Source of the DNA: Rhizobiaceae bacterium
Lineage (GTDB): Bacteria > Pseudomonadota > Alphaproteobacteria > Rhizobiales > Rhizobiaceae
Length of the DNA: 11,018 nt
Assembly (NCBI GenBank): GCA_020696915.1
Contig: JAJFMR010000062.1
Coordinates: 1 to 11,018, forward strand
Direction of reading: 5' to 3'
Of this stretch, positions 1-6,897 are shown piece after piece. The notes beneath the pieces are model-generated. The model was not told the origin of the DNA. It made no database searches and worked only from the letters and a program-made list of their open reading frames with translations. Every line of letters begins with the position of its first letter. The first letter of the stretch is position 1. The position numbers and the translations under genes are program-made.

Positions 1-476
1 TCAGGCAGGCTGTCCGGATCAGGCTTCAGCGTCCGCAGAAGGTCGGCCAGTCCGGGCTCGCCGGCGCGGACTGCGGCCTCGTCGATTGGCCACCAGGCGC
101 GTTTGCGCTCGCCTTTCTCGGGCCAGTCGACCAACGTCCCGTTCACCTGAAGTCCAAAGACGATGATGTCGCGCGGCTCGACCGAACCGTCATCCTGCGG
201 CCGGGCATGGACGTAGCGGCCGATCGGCTCGTTGCCGAGACGGCCGATCACGCCGGCTTCTTCGAATGCCTCGCGTGCGGCCGATTGCGCCGGCGAGCAT
301 CCGGCCACCGGCCAGCCCTTCGGCAGGATCCAACGGCCCCGGCGTCGCGACGTCACCAGCAACACCTCGACGTTGCCGTTGCGGCCGACGCGCCACGGCA
401 GAGCGGCGTACTGCCGTGCAGCGTCGAGCCTGCCGGCCTCGCCAGGTTCCGAGGATTGCAAGGGCAGGGCATTCAC
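1..476 (-). CDS. NUDIX hydrolase, DIPP-like (3' end cut by window edge)
   Basis: NUDIX enzymes hydrolyse nucleoside diphosphates linked to another moiety, using Mg2+ held by the Nudix helix. The reading frame gives at least 158 residues and is still open at position 1. Residues about 53-76 form the Nudix box: a PKGWP turn, then REAFEEAGV, matching G-x5-E-x7-RE-U-x-EE-x-GU except that the first Glu position is Cys60. A KRAWWPIDEA segment at about 125-134 and the QYAALPWR start of the fold (22-29) resemble the rhizobial family related to diphosphoinositol polyphosphate phosphohydrolases; that subfamily is my inference, and the true substrate is unknown. I chose the GTG at 474-476 because it overlaps the TGA of the upstream zinc-ribbon ORF (GTGA), suggesting translational coupling, and because no ATG occurs in this frame before the domain. 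A TTG at 459-461 is an alternative start. Confidence 0.85.
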   Translation of the reverse strand, partial: MNALPLQSSEPGEAGRLDAARQYAALPWRVGRNGNVEVLLVTSRRRGRWILPKGWPVAGCSPAQSAAREAFEEAGVIGRLGNEPIGRYVHARPQDDGSVEPRDIIVFGLQVNGTLVDWPEKGERKRAWWPIDEAAVRAGEPGLADLLRTLKPDPDSLP

Positions 477-652
477 AGCTGCACCCGCCGCGGACCGGTG
501 CCCGTGCCCGTGCCCGAACGGGAGAACGGCTTTGCCGCCTGCGGCCAGACCTGAGGAATGGCGATCGACGCGACGCACCAGGGGCAGCGCGCCGCCGCTT
601 TGGGCAGAGGGCGATGGCAGGAAGAACAAATATTTGGGTGAGACAAGATCAT
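473..652 (-). CDS. Small zinc-ribbon protein upstream of the NUDIX gene
   Basis: A 59-aa ORF with four cysteines at residues 9, 12, 23 and 26 (CSSC-x10-CPWC), the spacing of a zinc ribbon that binds one Zn2+. The ATG at 650-652 has GGAG six bases upstream, which favours it over the ATG at 662-664 and the TTG at 665-667. Its stop codon overlaps the GTG start of the NUDIX gene by 4 nt, so the two are probably co-transcribed and translationally coupled. The C-terminal half is low-complexity, with a GTGTGTG stretch encoded by three tandem GTGCCC units at 498-515, and has no visible fold. The function is not recognised. It could instead be the separated N-terminal part of a zinc-ribbon plus NUDIX protein (NudC has that order). 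The paired CxxC motifs and the promoter placed upstream argue that it is a real gene. Confidence 0.55.
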   Translation of the reverse strand: MILSHPNICSSCHRPLPKAAARCPWCVASIAIPQVWPQAAKPFSRSGTGTGTGPRRVQL

Positions 653-1208
653 GACACGCTCCATCAATGCGGCTAAAGACGCCGCAAGAAACGAACCGCA
701 ATTGTATGGATGTCCCGGAACAGAAGTCAGGTGCGGAATTCAGGGTTGCTCGGCCTGCTCCGGGACACGCCACGCGCTTTCCCGGCAAGCCTCGAAATCC
801 TGACGAACGTCTCCATGCACATGTGCCGAACGTAGGTTGTCGTACTTGCCCCTTCAAGGGCGGCGCGATGTCGCCGGGCCTTTGCGGCAAGCCGCAATCG
901 CGTCGGGAAGAAGTTCGGCCGCCTTGAACCGGTGCCCGGTGACGGGTGGCAATTTTACGGCGGGGCTTCTGGACATGGCGTGGGCAATCTCCATGTAGCT
1001 CGCCGCATTCGGAGCCCGGCTGAAGCGTTCTTTCGCTCCCGGAGCCTCCGTCTACCTGCCGGGCGTGCCCTTTGCGATTCCCGCCGCAACGGCCAACGCG
1101 GCCCGAGGTGCCGGCGAGGGACGAAACCGTTGCGGCCTGCGTGGCGCTGTTCGGCCACGGGTTGGTCAGTTGCGCCCGGCGGCGTCGTTCTCGAGCGCCA
1201 GCCCTGGC
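653..1208. other. Gene-poor interval
   Basis: No ORF here has recognisable domains, a good ribosome binding site and consistent codon use together. The 86-aa plus ORF at 667-927 is Arg/Pro-rich and looks like frame noise. The right part (about 960-1208) carries protein-like stretches in two different plus frames, interrupted by a TAG at 996, which might be the remains of a decayed gene. A perfect 9-bp inverted repeat, TGTCCCGGA (711-719) and TCCGGGACA (759-767), lies at the promoter end of the interval. The rest shows nothing I can name. Confidence 0.5.
701..730 (-). promoter_or_regulatory. Candidate sigma70 promoter for zinc-ribbon/NUDIX pair
   Basis: On the minus strand CTGACT (725-730) is followed after 18 nt by TACAAT (701-706), a 5/6 match to the -10 consensus. 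The expected start near 694 leaves about 40 nt of leader before the ATG at 652. That leader contains a perfect 5-bp hairpin, GCGGC (669-673) with GCCGC (681-685). The promoter was found by eye only. Confidence 0.35.
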
Positions 1209-2171
1209 CTATCGCGCTTCGGCTGCGGCCGCCGCTGCGGCCGGCCCGGCGCGGCGGTCGGCGCGCGCCAGCCGCGAAAGAAGATATGCGATCTCCCGGC
1301 GTCCCGTGGCGGTGAGCGAGGTGGCCGGGGCGCGCTGTGCCGAGGACGCGATGATGCCGCGTAGCCTCATCACGTGCTTGCGGACGGCGAGCCCGATGCC
1401 AGGCTGCTGCTCGTATCGGATGAGCGGCAGATGCATGTCGAACAGGTCGTGAGCCGCGTCCCGCTGCCCCGCGGCCGACAGTCTTGCCACATCGATCAGC
1501 AGTTCCGGAAAGGCATACCCGGTCATTGCCCCGTCGGCGCCCCGCTCCATCTCGAAATCCAGGAACAGCGCCCCGTTGCCGGTCAGGATAGAAAGCGGCG
1601 GCAGCCGCTTCTCGGCCTGAAAGGCACGCAGCCGGCTGATCTTCTCCAGCCCCGGCCAATCCTCGTGCTTGAGGATGACGCAGGAGGGGTTGGCCTCGAC
1701 GATGCGGGCGATGACGTCCGGCGTCATCACCACGTTGAGGGTGAGCGGGTAGTCCTGCAGCACCCACGGAATCCCGCTGCCGATCGCCGCCACGGCCTGC
1801 GTGAAATAGGTCACGATCTGGTCGTCCGTGCGCAAGCCGGGCTGCGGGGCGATCATCACCCCGGCGGCACCTGCGTCCATGGACGCCCGGGCGAGCGTCC
1901 GCATGGCCGCGAAACCCGGCGCCGAAACCCCGACGACGACGGGAATTGTAGCGCCGCTTCGCTTCACGACGCGGCGTACAATGCCGATCGCCTCGTCGGC
2001 ATCGAGCTTCGGCGCCTCTCCCATGATGCCAAGCAGCGTCAGCCCGGTGCAGCCCGCTTCGACATAGAAGTCGGCCATGCGGTCGAGCGACGTCTCATCG
2101 ATCGTGCCGTCGTCATGGAACGGCGTCGGAGCGATGGCAAACGTGCCGCTGGCGGTGGCGTCGAGCTTCAT
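1209..2171 (-). CDS. Dihydrodipicolinate synthase/NAL-family aldolase
   Basis: A 320-aa (beta/alpha)8 class-I aldolase of the DapA/NanA superfamily, which condenses or cleaves alpha-keto acids through a lysine Schiff base in the cytoplasm. Visible family marks are APTPF near the N-terminus (14-18), GIMGE (48-52, the position of the usual GTTGE), catalytic-type Tyr141 in LQDYP, the Schiff-base Lys168 in VILKHED, and GNG at 198-200. The segment after Tyr141 reads PLTLNV and lacks the arginine (YNxPxR) that binds the dicarboxylate in true DapA. I therefore infer a different substrate and do not call it dapA. The C-terminus ends in an Ala-rich tail (310-320). The start is the ATG at 2169-2171, whose Shine-Dalgarno is weak (GGGA). 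It lies 103 bp downstream of the DUF4342 gene on the same strand, so co-transcription is possible but unproven. Confidence 0.88.
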   Translation of the reverse strand: MKLDATASGTFAIAPTPFHDDGTIDETSLDRMADFYVEAGCTGLTLLGIMGEAPKLDADEAIGIVRRVVKRSGATIPVVVGVSAPGFAAMRTLARASMDAGAAGVMIAPQPGLRTDDQIVTYFTQAVAAIGSGIPWVLQDYPLTLNVVMTPDVIARIVEANPSCVILKHEDWPGLEKISRLRAFQAEKRLPPLSILTGNGALFLDFEMERGADGAMTGYAFPELLIDVARLSAAGQRDAAHDLFDMHLPLIRYEQQPGIGLAVRKHVMRLRGIIASSAQRAPATSLTATGRREIAYLLSRLARADRRAGPAAAAAAAEAR

Positions 2172-2274
2172 GAAGTCCCACGTTTTCTGGTGGCCTCTGG
2201 TAGGCGGTGTAAGCGCCTTCGGACAAGCGGCCGGTACCGTTCAGCGAAAGTGGCGAGGGCTGCCCCCGCGCCGA

Positions 2275-2613
2275 TCAGATGGAGGGATCGGAACCGGCGT
2301 CGGCCTTCCCGGAGCCTCTCTCGGGCGGCTCGTCACCCTCGTCGGCCTCGCGGATGATCTCGACCCGGACGCGCGCCACCAGGGCCGCAAGGACGCCCAG
2401 CACCGCCAGCCATGGCGCGGCAAGGGCCACGGCGCCGCCGGCGAGCACCCCGATGTTCAACGGCATCTCCAGCACCATGTCGCCGTCGGCTTCCTTGATT
2501 CTGAGACGCCGCACCTTGCCGTCGGCGACCAGTTCCTTGACGCGTTCGACAAGTTCACTGCCGGCGACCTCGATCTCTTCCTTGATCGTGCGGCCGCCTT
2601 GCTTCTCGTCCAT
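2275..2613 (-). CDS. DUF4342 domain protein
   Basis: A 112-aa protein whose residues 8-87 fit the DUF4342 pattern: an amphipathic N-terminal stretch (IKEEIEVAGSELVERVKELV), a basic strand (KVRRLRIK), the LEMPLNIGV motif (48-56), and a hydrophobic, probably membrane-inserted segment (about 54-82). It ends in an acidic, disordered tail. The domain has no established biochemical function. The N-terminal part resembles UBA-like helices in related proteins, but that is only a structural impression. The start at 2611-2613 is well supported: AAGGAG (2621-2626) lies seven bases upstream. Longer versions of this frame, running to 2889, cross into the divergent antiporter gene and lack such a site. It is divergent from the antiporter, and a good promoter sits 70 bp upstream. 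Confidence 0.85.
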   Translation of the reverse strand: MDEKQGGRTIKEEIEVAGSELVERVKELVADGKVRRLRIKEADGDMVLEMPLNIGVLAGGAVALAAPWLAVLGVLAALVARVRVEIIREADEGDEPPERGSGKADAGSDPSI

Positions 2614-2659
2614 CTGATGGCTCCTTGGGGTTCCGATTCCGGCAAGCACCAGCCGGCCC

Positions 2660-2674
2660 GCAGTTTCGAACTGC
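2660..2674. repeat. Perfect palindrome at DUF4342 transcription start
   Basis: GCAGTT-TCG-AACTGC is a 6-bp inverted repeat with a 3-nt centre. It falls directly after the -10 element of the candidate DUF4342 promoter, so it would lie at or next to +1. It could be an operator or a 5' RNA hairpin. Confidence 0.35.
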
Positions 2675-2681
2675 TGGACCC

Positions 2682-2711
2682 AGCATATCCGTTTCCGCGA
2701 CCGGGCGACAA
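2682..2711 (-). promoter_or_regulatory. Candidate promoter for DUF4342 gene
   Basis: On the minus strand TTGTCG (2706-2711) and TATGCT (2682-2687) are separated by 18 nt, each a 4/6 match to sigma70 consensus. The predicted start near 2675 gives a leader of about 60 nt. Confidence 0.4.
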
Positions 2712-2748
2712 GGGACAGCCGCAGCCGGGGACGGGCGGAGCGGCGGAT

Positions 2749-2776
2749 TCGACAAGCCGGTCTCGGTCGATATAAG
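2749..2776 (+). promoter_or_regulatory. Candidate promoter for antiporter gene
   Basis: TCGACA (2749-2754) and TATAAG (2771-2776), each 5/6 to consensus, are separated by 16 nt. The start near 2783 would give a short leader of about 23 nt containing the AGGGGG ribosome binding site (about 2799-2804). This is the best-looking promoter in the window. Confidence 0.5.
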
Positions 2777-2805
2777 TCCCCAGCCTCCGGTAGGTAAAAG
2801 GGGGA

Positions 2806-4233
2806 ATGATGAAGAATCCGGCGCGGCTTGGCCTGGCCATCGCGATTTGCCTCTGGAGCTGCAGCGGTGGCTTGGCGGCGGAAGAGCACGGCCTGCCCGG
2901 CGCGACGATGCCGATATTGTGGGCGGTGCCTTTCGTCGGGCTGCTCCTGTCGATCGCCACCGGGCCGCTACTCTACCCGCATATCTGGGAGCATCACTAC
3001 GGCAAGATCACCGCGCTGTGGGCGGCGCTCGTCGTCGCGCCGCTGGCGATGATCTACGGCTTGCCGGCGGCCGCCGAGGCCGTGACTCACACGATGCTGC
3101 TCGAATACGTCTCGTTCATCATCCTTCTGTTCGGCCTTTTCACCATTTCCGGCGGGCTCCTCATCGCGGGCAACATTCACGGCACGCCGCTGGTCAATGC
3201 CGGCCTGCTTTTCATCGGCGCGCTGCTCGCCTCGGTGGTCGGCACGACAGGAGCGTCGATGATCATGATCCGGCCGGTGATTCGCGCCAACGACAACCGG
3301 CCCTTCAATGCCCATGTGGTGGTGTTTTTCATCTTCCTGGTCTCCAACATCGGCGGCTCGCTGACGCCGCTCGGCGACCCGCCGCTGTTCGTCGGCTTTC
3401 TGCGCGGCGTCGACTTCTTCTGGACCTTCACCCACCTTGCCTGGGAAACGCTGCTGACCGCGGCAATCGTGTTTTGCGTGTTCATAGCCATCGATCTGTT
3501 CCTGCATCACCGGGAACAGGGGCAGCCGAAGATCAAGGATCCGACGCCCGACACCAAGGTCCGCGTGTTCGGTCTGCCTAACCTGGCGCTGCTGGCCGGC
3601 GTGATCGCGATGGTGCTCCTGTCCGGTGTCTGGAAGCCCGGCGTGGCATTCACGGTCAACGGCGTCGCGGTGGAGCTGCAGAACCTGGTGCGCGACATCG
3701 CCATCCTCGGCTTCGCGCTGGTTTCGCTCGTCGTGACGCGCAAGGAGTATCGACGCGCAAACGGCTTTACCTGGGGCCCCATACTCGAGGTCGCCAAGCT
3801 GTTCGCCGGCATCTTCATCTGCATCATCCCGGTCATCGCCATATTGAGGGCAGGGGCCGAGGGCGCTTTTGCGTCGCTGGTCGGGCTGGTGACGTCGCCC
3901 TCCGGCGAGCCCAATGATCTTGCCTATTTCTGGATGACCGGCGTCCTGTCTTCCTTCCTCGACAATGCTCCCACCTATCTCGTCTTCTTCGAGCTGGCGG
4001 GCGGCGACCCTGAAACACTGATGACGACCCTTGCCTCGACGCTTGCGGCGATCTCGGCCGGGGCGGTGTTCATGGGCGCCAACACCTATATCGGCAACGC
4101 GCCGAATTTCATGGTCTATGCGATCGCCCGCGAGCGCGGCGTCAACATGCCGAGCTTCTTCGGCTATATGATCTGGTCGGGCGCCGTGCTGGTTCCGACC
4201 TTTCTGATCGTCGGCTACGTTTTCTTCGCGTGA
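2806..4233 (+). CDS. CitMHS_2-type sodium:proton antiporter
   Basis: A 475-aa polytopic inner-membrane protein of the ion-transporter superfamily (the CitMHS_2/NhaD-like group annotated as sodium:proton antiporter), expected to exchange Na+ and H+ or carry an organic anion. It begins with a signal-peptide-like segment (LGLAIAICLWSCSGGLAA, about 8-25). About eleven hydrophobic segments follow. Diagnostic re-entrant-loop motifs are GTTGAS (146-151), SNIGGSLTPLGDPP (180-193), SSFLDNAPTY (382-391) and GANTYIGNAPNF (424-435), in the two-repeat arrangement typical of the superfamily. The start is ATGATG at 2806-2811 just after AGGGGG; the second ATG has the better spacing, so the protein may be 474 aa. 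The gene diverges from the DUF4342 gene and appears monocistronic. The exact ion or substrate cannot be read from the sequence. Confidence 0.88.
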   Translation: MMKNPARLGLAIAICLWSCSGGLAAEEHGLPGATMPILWAVPFVGLLLSIATGPLLYPHIWEHHYGKITALWAALVVAPLAMIYGLPAAAEAVTHTMLLEYVSFIILLFGLFTISGGLLIAGNIHGTPLVNAGLLFIGALLASVVGTTGASMIMIRPVIRANDNRPFNAHVVVFFIFLVSNIGGSLTPLGDPPLFVGFLRGVDFFWTFTHLAWETLLTAAIVFCVFIAIDLFLHHREQGQPKIKDPTPDTKVRVFGLPNLALLAGVIAMVLLSGVWKPGVAFTVNGVAVELQNLVRDIAILGFALVSLVVTRKEYRRANGFTWGPILEVAKLFAGIFICIIPVIAILRAGAEGAFASLVGLVTSPSGEPNDLAYFWMTGVLSSFLDNAPTYLVFFELAGGDPETLMTTLASTLAAISAGAVFMGANTYIGNAPNFMVYAIARERGVNMPSFFGYMIWSGAVLVPTFLIVGYVFFA

Positions 4234-4247
4234 GGTTTTCGGCGGCG

Positions 4248-4261
4248 GGGCGATTTCGCCC
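4248..4261 (+). terminator. Weak hairpin after antiporter gene
   Basis: GGGCG-ATTT-CGCCC forms a 5-bp GC stem 14 nt after the antiporter stop codon. No U-tract follows, so intrinsic termination is doubtful. Confidence 0.25.
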
Positions 4262-4435
4262 AGACGACATCAGGGGTCGATTGGGTTCTAGCCGGGGCCG
4301 ACGATTGCCGTGAGACTTGCGCTGCTCGTTCGCGGTCTGGGCATTCCTGTAGACGTCGGACGAAACGTCAGATCGCCCGGGCCTCGCCTAACTCCGTCGG
4401 CCGCCTTCCTTCCAAGACCTCGCAGGGGTGAACAC

Positions 4436-6862
4436 ATGAAATCGCACGTCAAGGCCGTGGTAATCGGCGGCGGGGTCGTCGGCTGCTCGGTGCTCTATCA
4501 CCTGGCGAGGCACGGCTGGACCGACATCATGCTTCTAGAGCGCGACGAACTCACCTCCGGCTCGACCTGGCACGCCGCGGGCGGCATGCACACGATCAAT
4601 GGCGATCCGAACGTCGCCAGGCTGCAGAAATACACGATCAGCCTCTACAAGGAGATCGAGGAACTTTCCGGCCAGGCCACCGGCGTGCATCTCACCGGCG
4701 GCGTCCTCCTGGCGGCCACCGAGGCGCGCATGGACTGGCTGCGGGGCGTCGTCGCCAAGGGCCGCTACCTCGGCATCGATCTCGAAGAGATCTCGGCCAG
4801 GGAGGCGGCGGAACTGATGCCGCTTCTCGATCCACGTGAGTTCGTCGGCGCGGTCAGGAACAAGGAGGACGGACATCTCGACCCTTCGGGCGTCACGCAC
4901 GCCTATGCCAAGGCGGCACGCAAGCTCGGCGCCGAGGTCAACCGCTTCACCAAGGTCGAGGACATAGTGCGGCGCGCCGACGGGCACTGGCGGGTGATCA
5001 CCGACAGGGGAGAGGTGATCGCCGAGCAGGTGATCAATGCCGGCGGGCTGTGGGCGCGGGAGGTCGGCCGCATGGTGGGCCTGGAGTTGCCGGTGCTCGC
5101 CATGGAGCACATGTACCTGATCACCGAAGACATGCCCGAGGTTGCCGACTGGAACAGCAAGACCGGCACCGAAATCATCCACGCGGTGGATTTCGACGGC
5201 GAGCTCTACCTCCGGCAGGAGCGCGGCGGCATGCTGATGGGTACCTACGAGAAGGCCAACCGGCCATGGTCCGAATTCTCCACGCCCTGGAGTTTCGGGC
5301 ACGAACTGCTCGAGCCGGACATCGACCGCATCGCGCCGTCGCTCGAGGTCGGCTTCCGTCACTTCCCGGCCTTCCAGAACACCGGCATCAGGCAGATCAT
5401 CAACGGGCCCTTCACCTTCGCGCCGGACGGCAACCCGCTGGTCGGACCGGTGCGCGGCCTGCCGGGCTTCTGGGTGGCATGCGGCGTGATGGCCGGCTTC
5501 AGCCAGGGCGGCGGCGTCGGGCTGGCGCTGGCCAACTGGATGATCCACGGCGATCCCGGCGCCGACATCTGGGCCATGGACCTGGCCCGCTACGGTGACT
5601 GGGCCTCGATGGCCTATACCAATGCCAAGGTTCGCGAAAACTACTCGCGCCGCTTCTCGATCCGTTTTCCAAACGAGGAGCTGCCGGCCGGGCGGCCGCT
5701 GAAGACGACACCCGTCTACGACCTCCTCGATCGGCGCGGCGCAAGGTGGGGCGCATCCTTTGGCCTGGAAGTCCCGCTCTGGTTCGCTCCGGAGGGCGTA
5801 AGCGATGAGTTCTCCTGGCGCCGTTCGACGGATTTCGAGCATGTGGCAGAGGAAGTCCGCACTGTCCGCGCGGCCGTCGGGCTGTCCGAAATTTCCAACT
5901 TTGCCAAGTACAGGGTGATCGGCAAAGGCGCCGAGCCCTGGCTGGACCGGCTGCTGCCCTGCAGGCTGCCGAGGCCCGGCCGCATGACGCTGACCCCGAT
6001 GCTCAAGGACGACGGCAAGCTGATCGGCGATTTCACGCTTGCCAATCCGGGCCGGGGCGAATGGCTGATCATCGGCTCGGGGATCGCCGAGCAGTATCAC
6101 ATGCGCTGGTTCGAGAGCCATCTGCCGGACGACGGGACAGTGCTGGTCGAACCGCTCGGCATGCGGCTGGCGGGTTTGGCGCTGGCCGGGCCGCACGCGC
6201 GGGATGTGCTGGCCGGCGTCACCCGCAGCGACGTTTCCAACGCCGCCTTCTCCTTCATGTCGGTCCGCCGTATGGACATCGGCATGGCCACCTGCCTGGT
6301 CTGCCGCATCAGTTATACCGGAGACCTCGGCTACGAGATCTGGATGGCTCCGGAATACCAGCGTGCCGTGTTCCACACTCTGATGGACGCCGGCCAGCCG
6401 TCCGGCATCGGGCTCTTCGGCACGCGTGCGCTGAATGCGCTGCGGCTGGAGAAAGGCTACGGCTCCTGGGCACGCGAGTACAGGCCGGTCTATGGCCCGC
6501 TCGAAGCTGGGCTGGACCGCTTCGTCGACTACTCGAAGGAAGCCGATTTCGTCGGAAAGGCGGGCGCGCTGGACGAGCGGCGGCACGGCGGCAGGCTGCG
6601 GCTACGCAGCTTCGTCCTCGAGGCGACCGATGCGGACGTGATCGGCGACGAGCCGATCTGGTTCGGCGGCTCGGTTCGCGGCTGGGTGACATCCGGCGGC
6701 TACGCCCACGGTGCCGGTGCGTCCGTCGCGCTCGGCTATGTGCCGAAGGAGCTCGCCGGGGAGAGCGGCGGCTTCGAGGTCGAGCTTCTGGGCCGCCGCC
6801 ATCCTGCGCGAATCCAGCGCGCGCCGCTGTTCGACGCAAATCTGCAGCGCATGCGCGGCTGA
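4436..6862 (+). CDS. FAD/GcvT dehydrogenase, dimethylglycine/sarcosine dehydrogenase type
   Basis: An 808-aa protein with the DMGDH/SARDH architecture: an FAD-binding DAO domain (about 5-370), an FAO_M linker (about 371-425), GCV_T (about 430-700) and GCV_T_C (about 715-803). GGGVVG (11-16) is the dinucleotide-binding loop, and ERDELTSGSTWHAAG (35-49) contains His46, the position of the covalent 8-alpha-histidyl-FAD in dimethylglycine dehydrogenase. GDFTL (531-535) and SYTGDLGYEI (626-635) are folate-site motifs of the GcvT half. The predicted role is oxidative N-demethylation of a methylated glycine-like amine, passing formaldehyde to tetrahydrofolate as 5,10-methylene-THF. The exact amine (dimethylglycine, sarcosine or another) is inferred only. 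I chose the ATG at 4436, preceded by AGGGG about eight bases away. A GTG at 4310 would add 42 residues of Arg/Pro-rich sequence with no family counterpart. It is a single gene, convergent with the EamA permease. Confidence 0.9.
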   Translation: MKSHVKAVVIGGGVVGCSVLYHLARHGWTDIMLLERDELTSGSTWHAAGGMHTINGDPNVARLQKYTISLYKEIEELSGQATGVHLTGGVLLAATEARMDWLRGVVAKGRYLGIDLEEISAREAAELMPLLDPREFVGAVRNKEDGHLDPSGVTHAYAKAARKLGAEVNRFTKVEDIVRRADGHWRVITDRGEVIAEQVINAGGLWAREVGRMVGLELPVLAMEHMYLITEDMPEVADWNSKTGTEIIHAVDFDGELYLRQERGGMLMGTYEKANRPWSEFSTPWSFGHELLEPDIDRIAPSLEVGFRHFPAFQNTGIRQIINGPFTFAPDGNPLVGPVRGLPGFWVACGVMAGFSQGGGVGLALANWMIHGDPGADIWAMDLARYGDWASMAYTNAKVRENYSRRFSIRFPNEELPAGRPLKTTPVYDLLDRRGARWGASFGLEVPLWFAPEGVSDEFSWRRSTDFEHVAEEVRTVRAAVGLSEISNFAKYRVIGKGAEPWLDRLLPCRLPRPGRMTLTPMLKDDGKLIGDFTLANPGRGEWLIIGSGIAEQYHMRWFESHLPDDGTVLVEPLGMRLAGLALAGPHARDVLAGVTRSDVSNAAFSFMSVRRMDIGMATCLVCRISYTGDLGYEIWMAPEYQRAVFHTLMDAGQPSGIGLFGTRALNALRLEKGYGSWAREYRPVYGPLEAGLDRFVDYSKEADFVGKAGALDERRHGGRLRLRSFVLEATDADVIGDEPIWFGGSVRGWVTSGGYAHGAGASVALGYVPKELAGESGGFEVELLGRRHPARIQRAPLFDANLQRMRG

Positions 6863-6897
6863 CTGCGCACTCCTGGGCCGGTCGGCAAGGCGAATGT

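Noticed and set aside
667..927. 86-aa plus-strand open frame
   Set aside because: No ribosome binding site, no domain, and a composition typical of random GC-rich frames.
955..1767. 270-aa minus-strand open frame
   Set aside because: It overlaps the aldolase gene in another frame and its product is Arg/Ala/Gly-rich with no motif.
1374..2357. 327-aa plus-strand open frame
   Set aside because: Antisense shadow of the aldolase gene; its Arg/His-rich composition is not protein-like.
2614..2889. N-terminal extension of the DUF4342 frame up to 2889
   Set aside because: It would overlap the divergent antiporter gene and both promoters; the Shine-Dalgarno at 2621-2626 fixes the start at 2613.
4310..4435. 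42-residue N-terminal extension of the FAD/GcvT protein from a GTG
   Set aside because: The extension is Arg/Pro-rich, has no ribosome binding site, and lies before the natural FAD-domain start at 4436.
4535..6586. 683-aa minus-strand open frame inside the FAD/GcvT gene
   Set aside because: It is a long antisense shadow of a GC-rich coding sequence; it is His/Asp/Gln-rich and has no domain pattern, whereas the plus frame is a clear enzyme.
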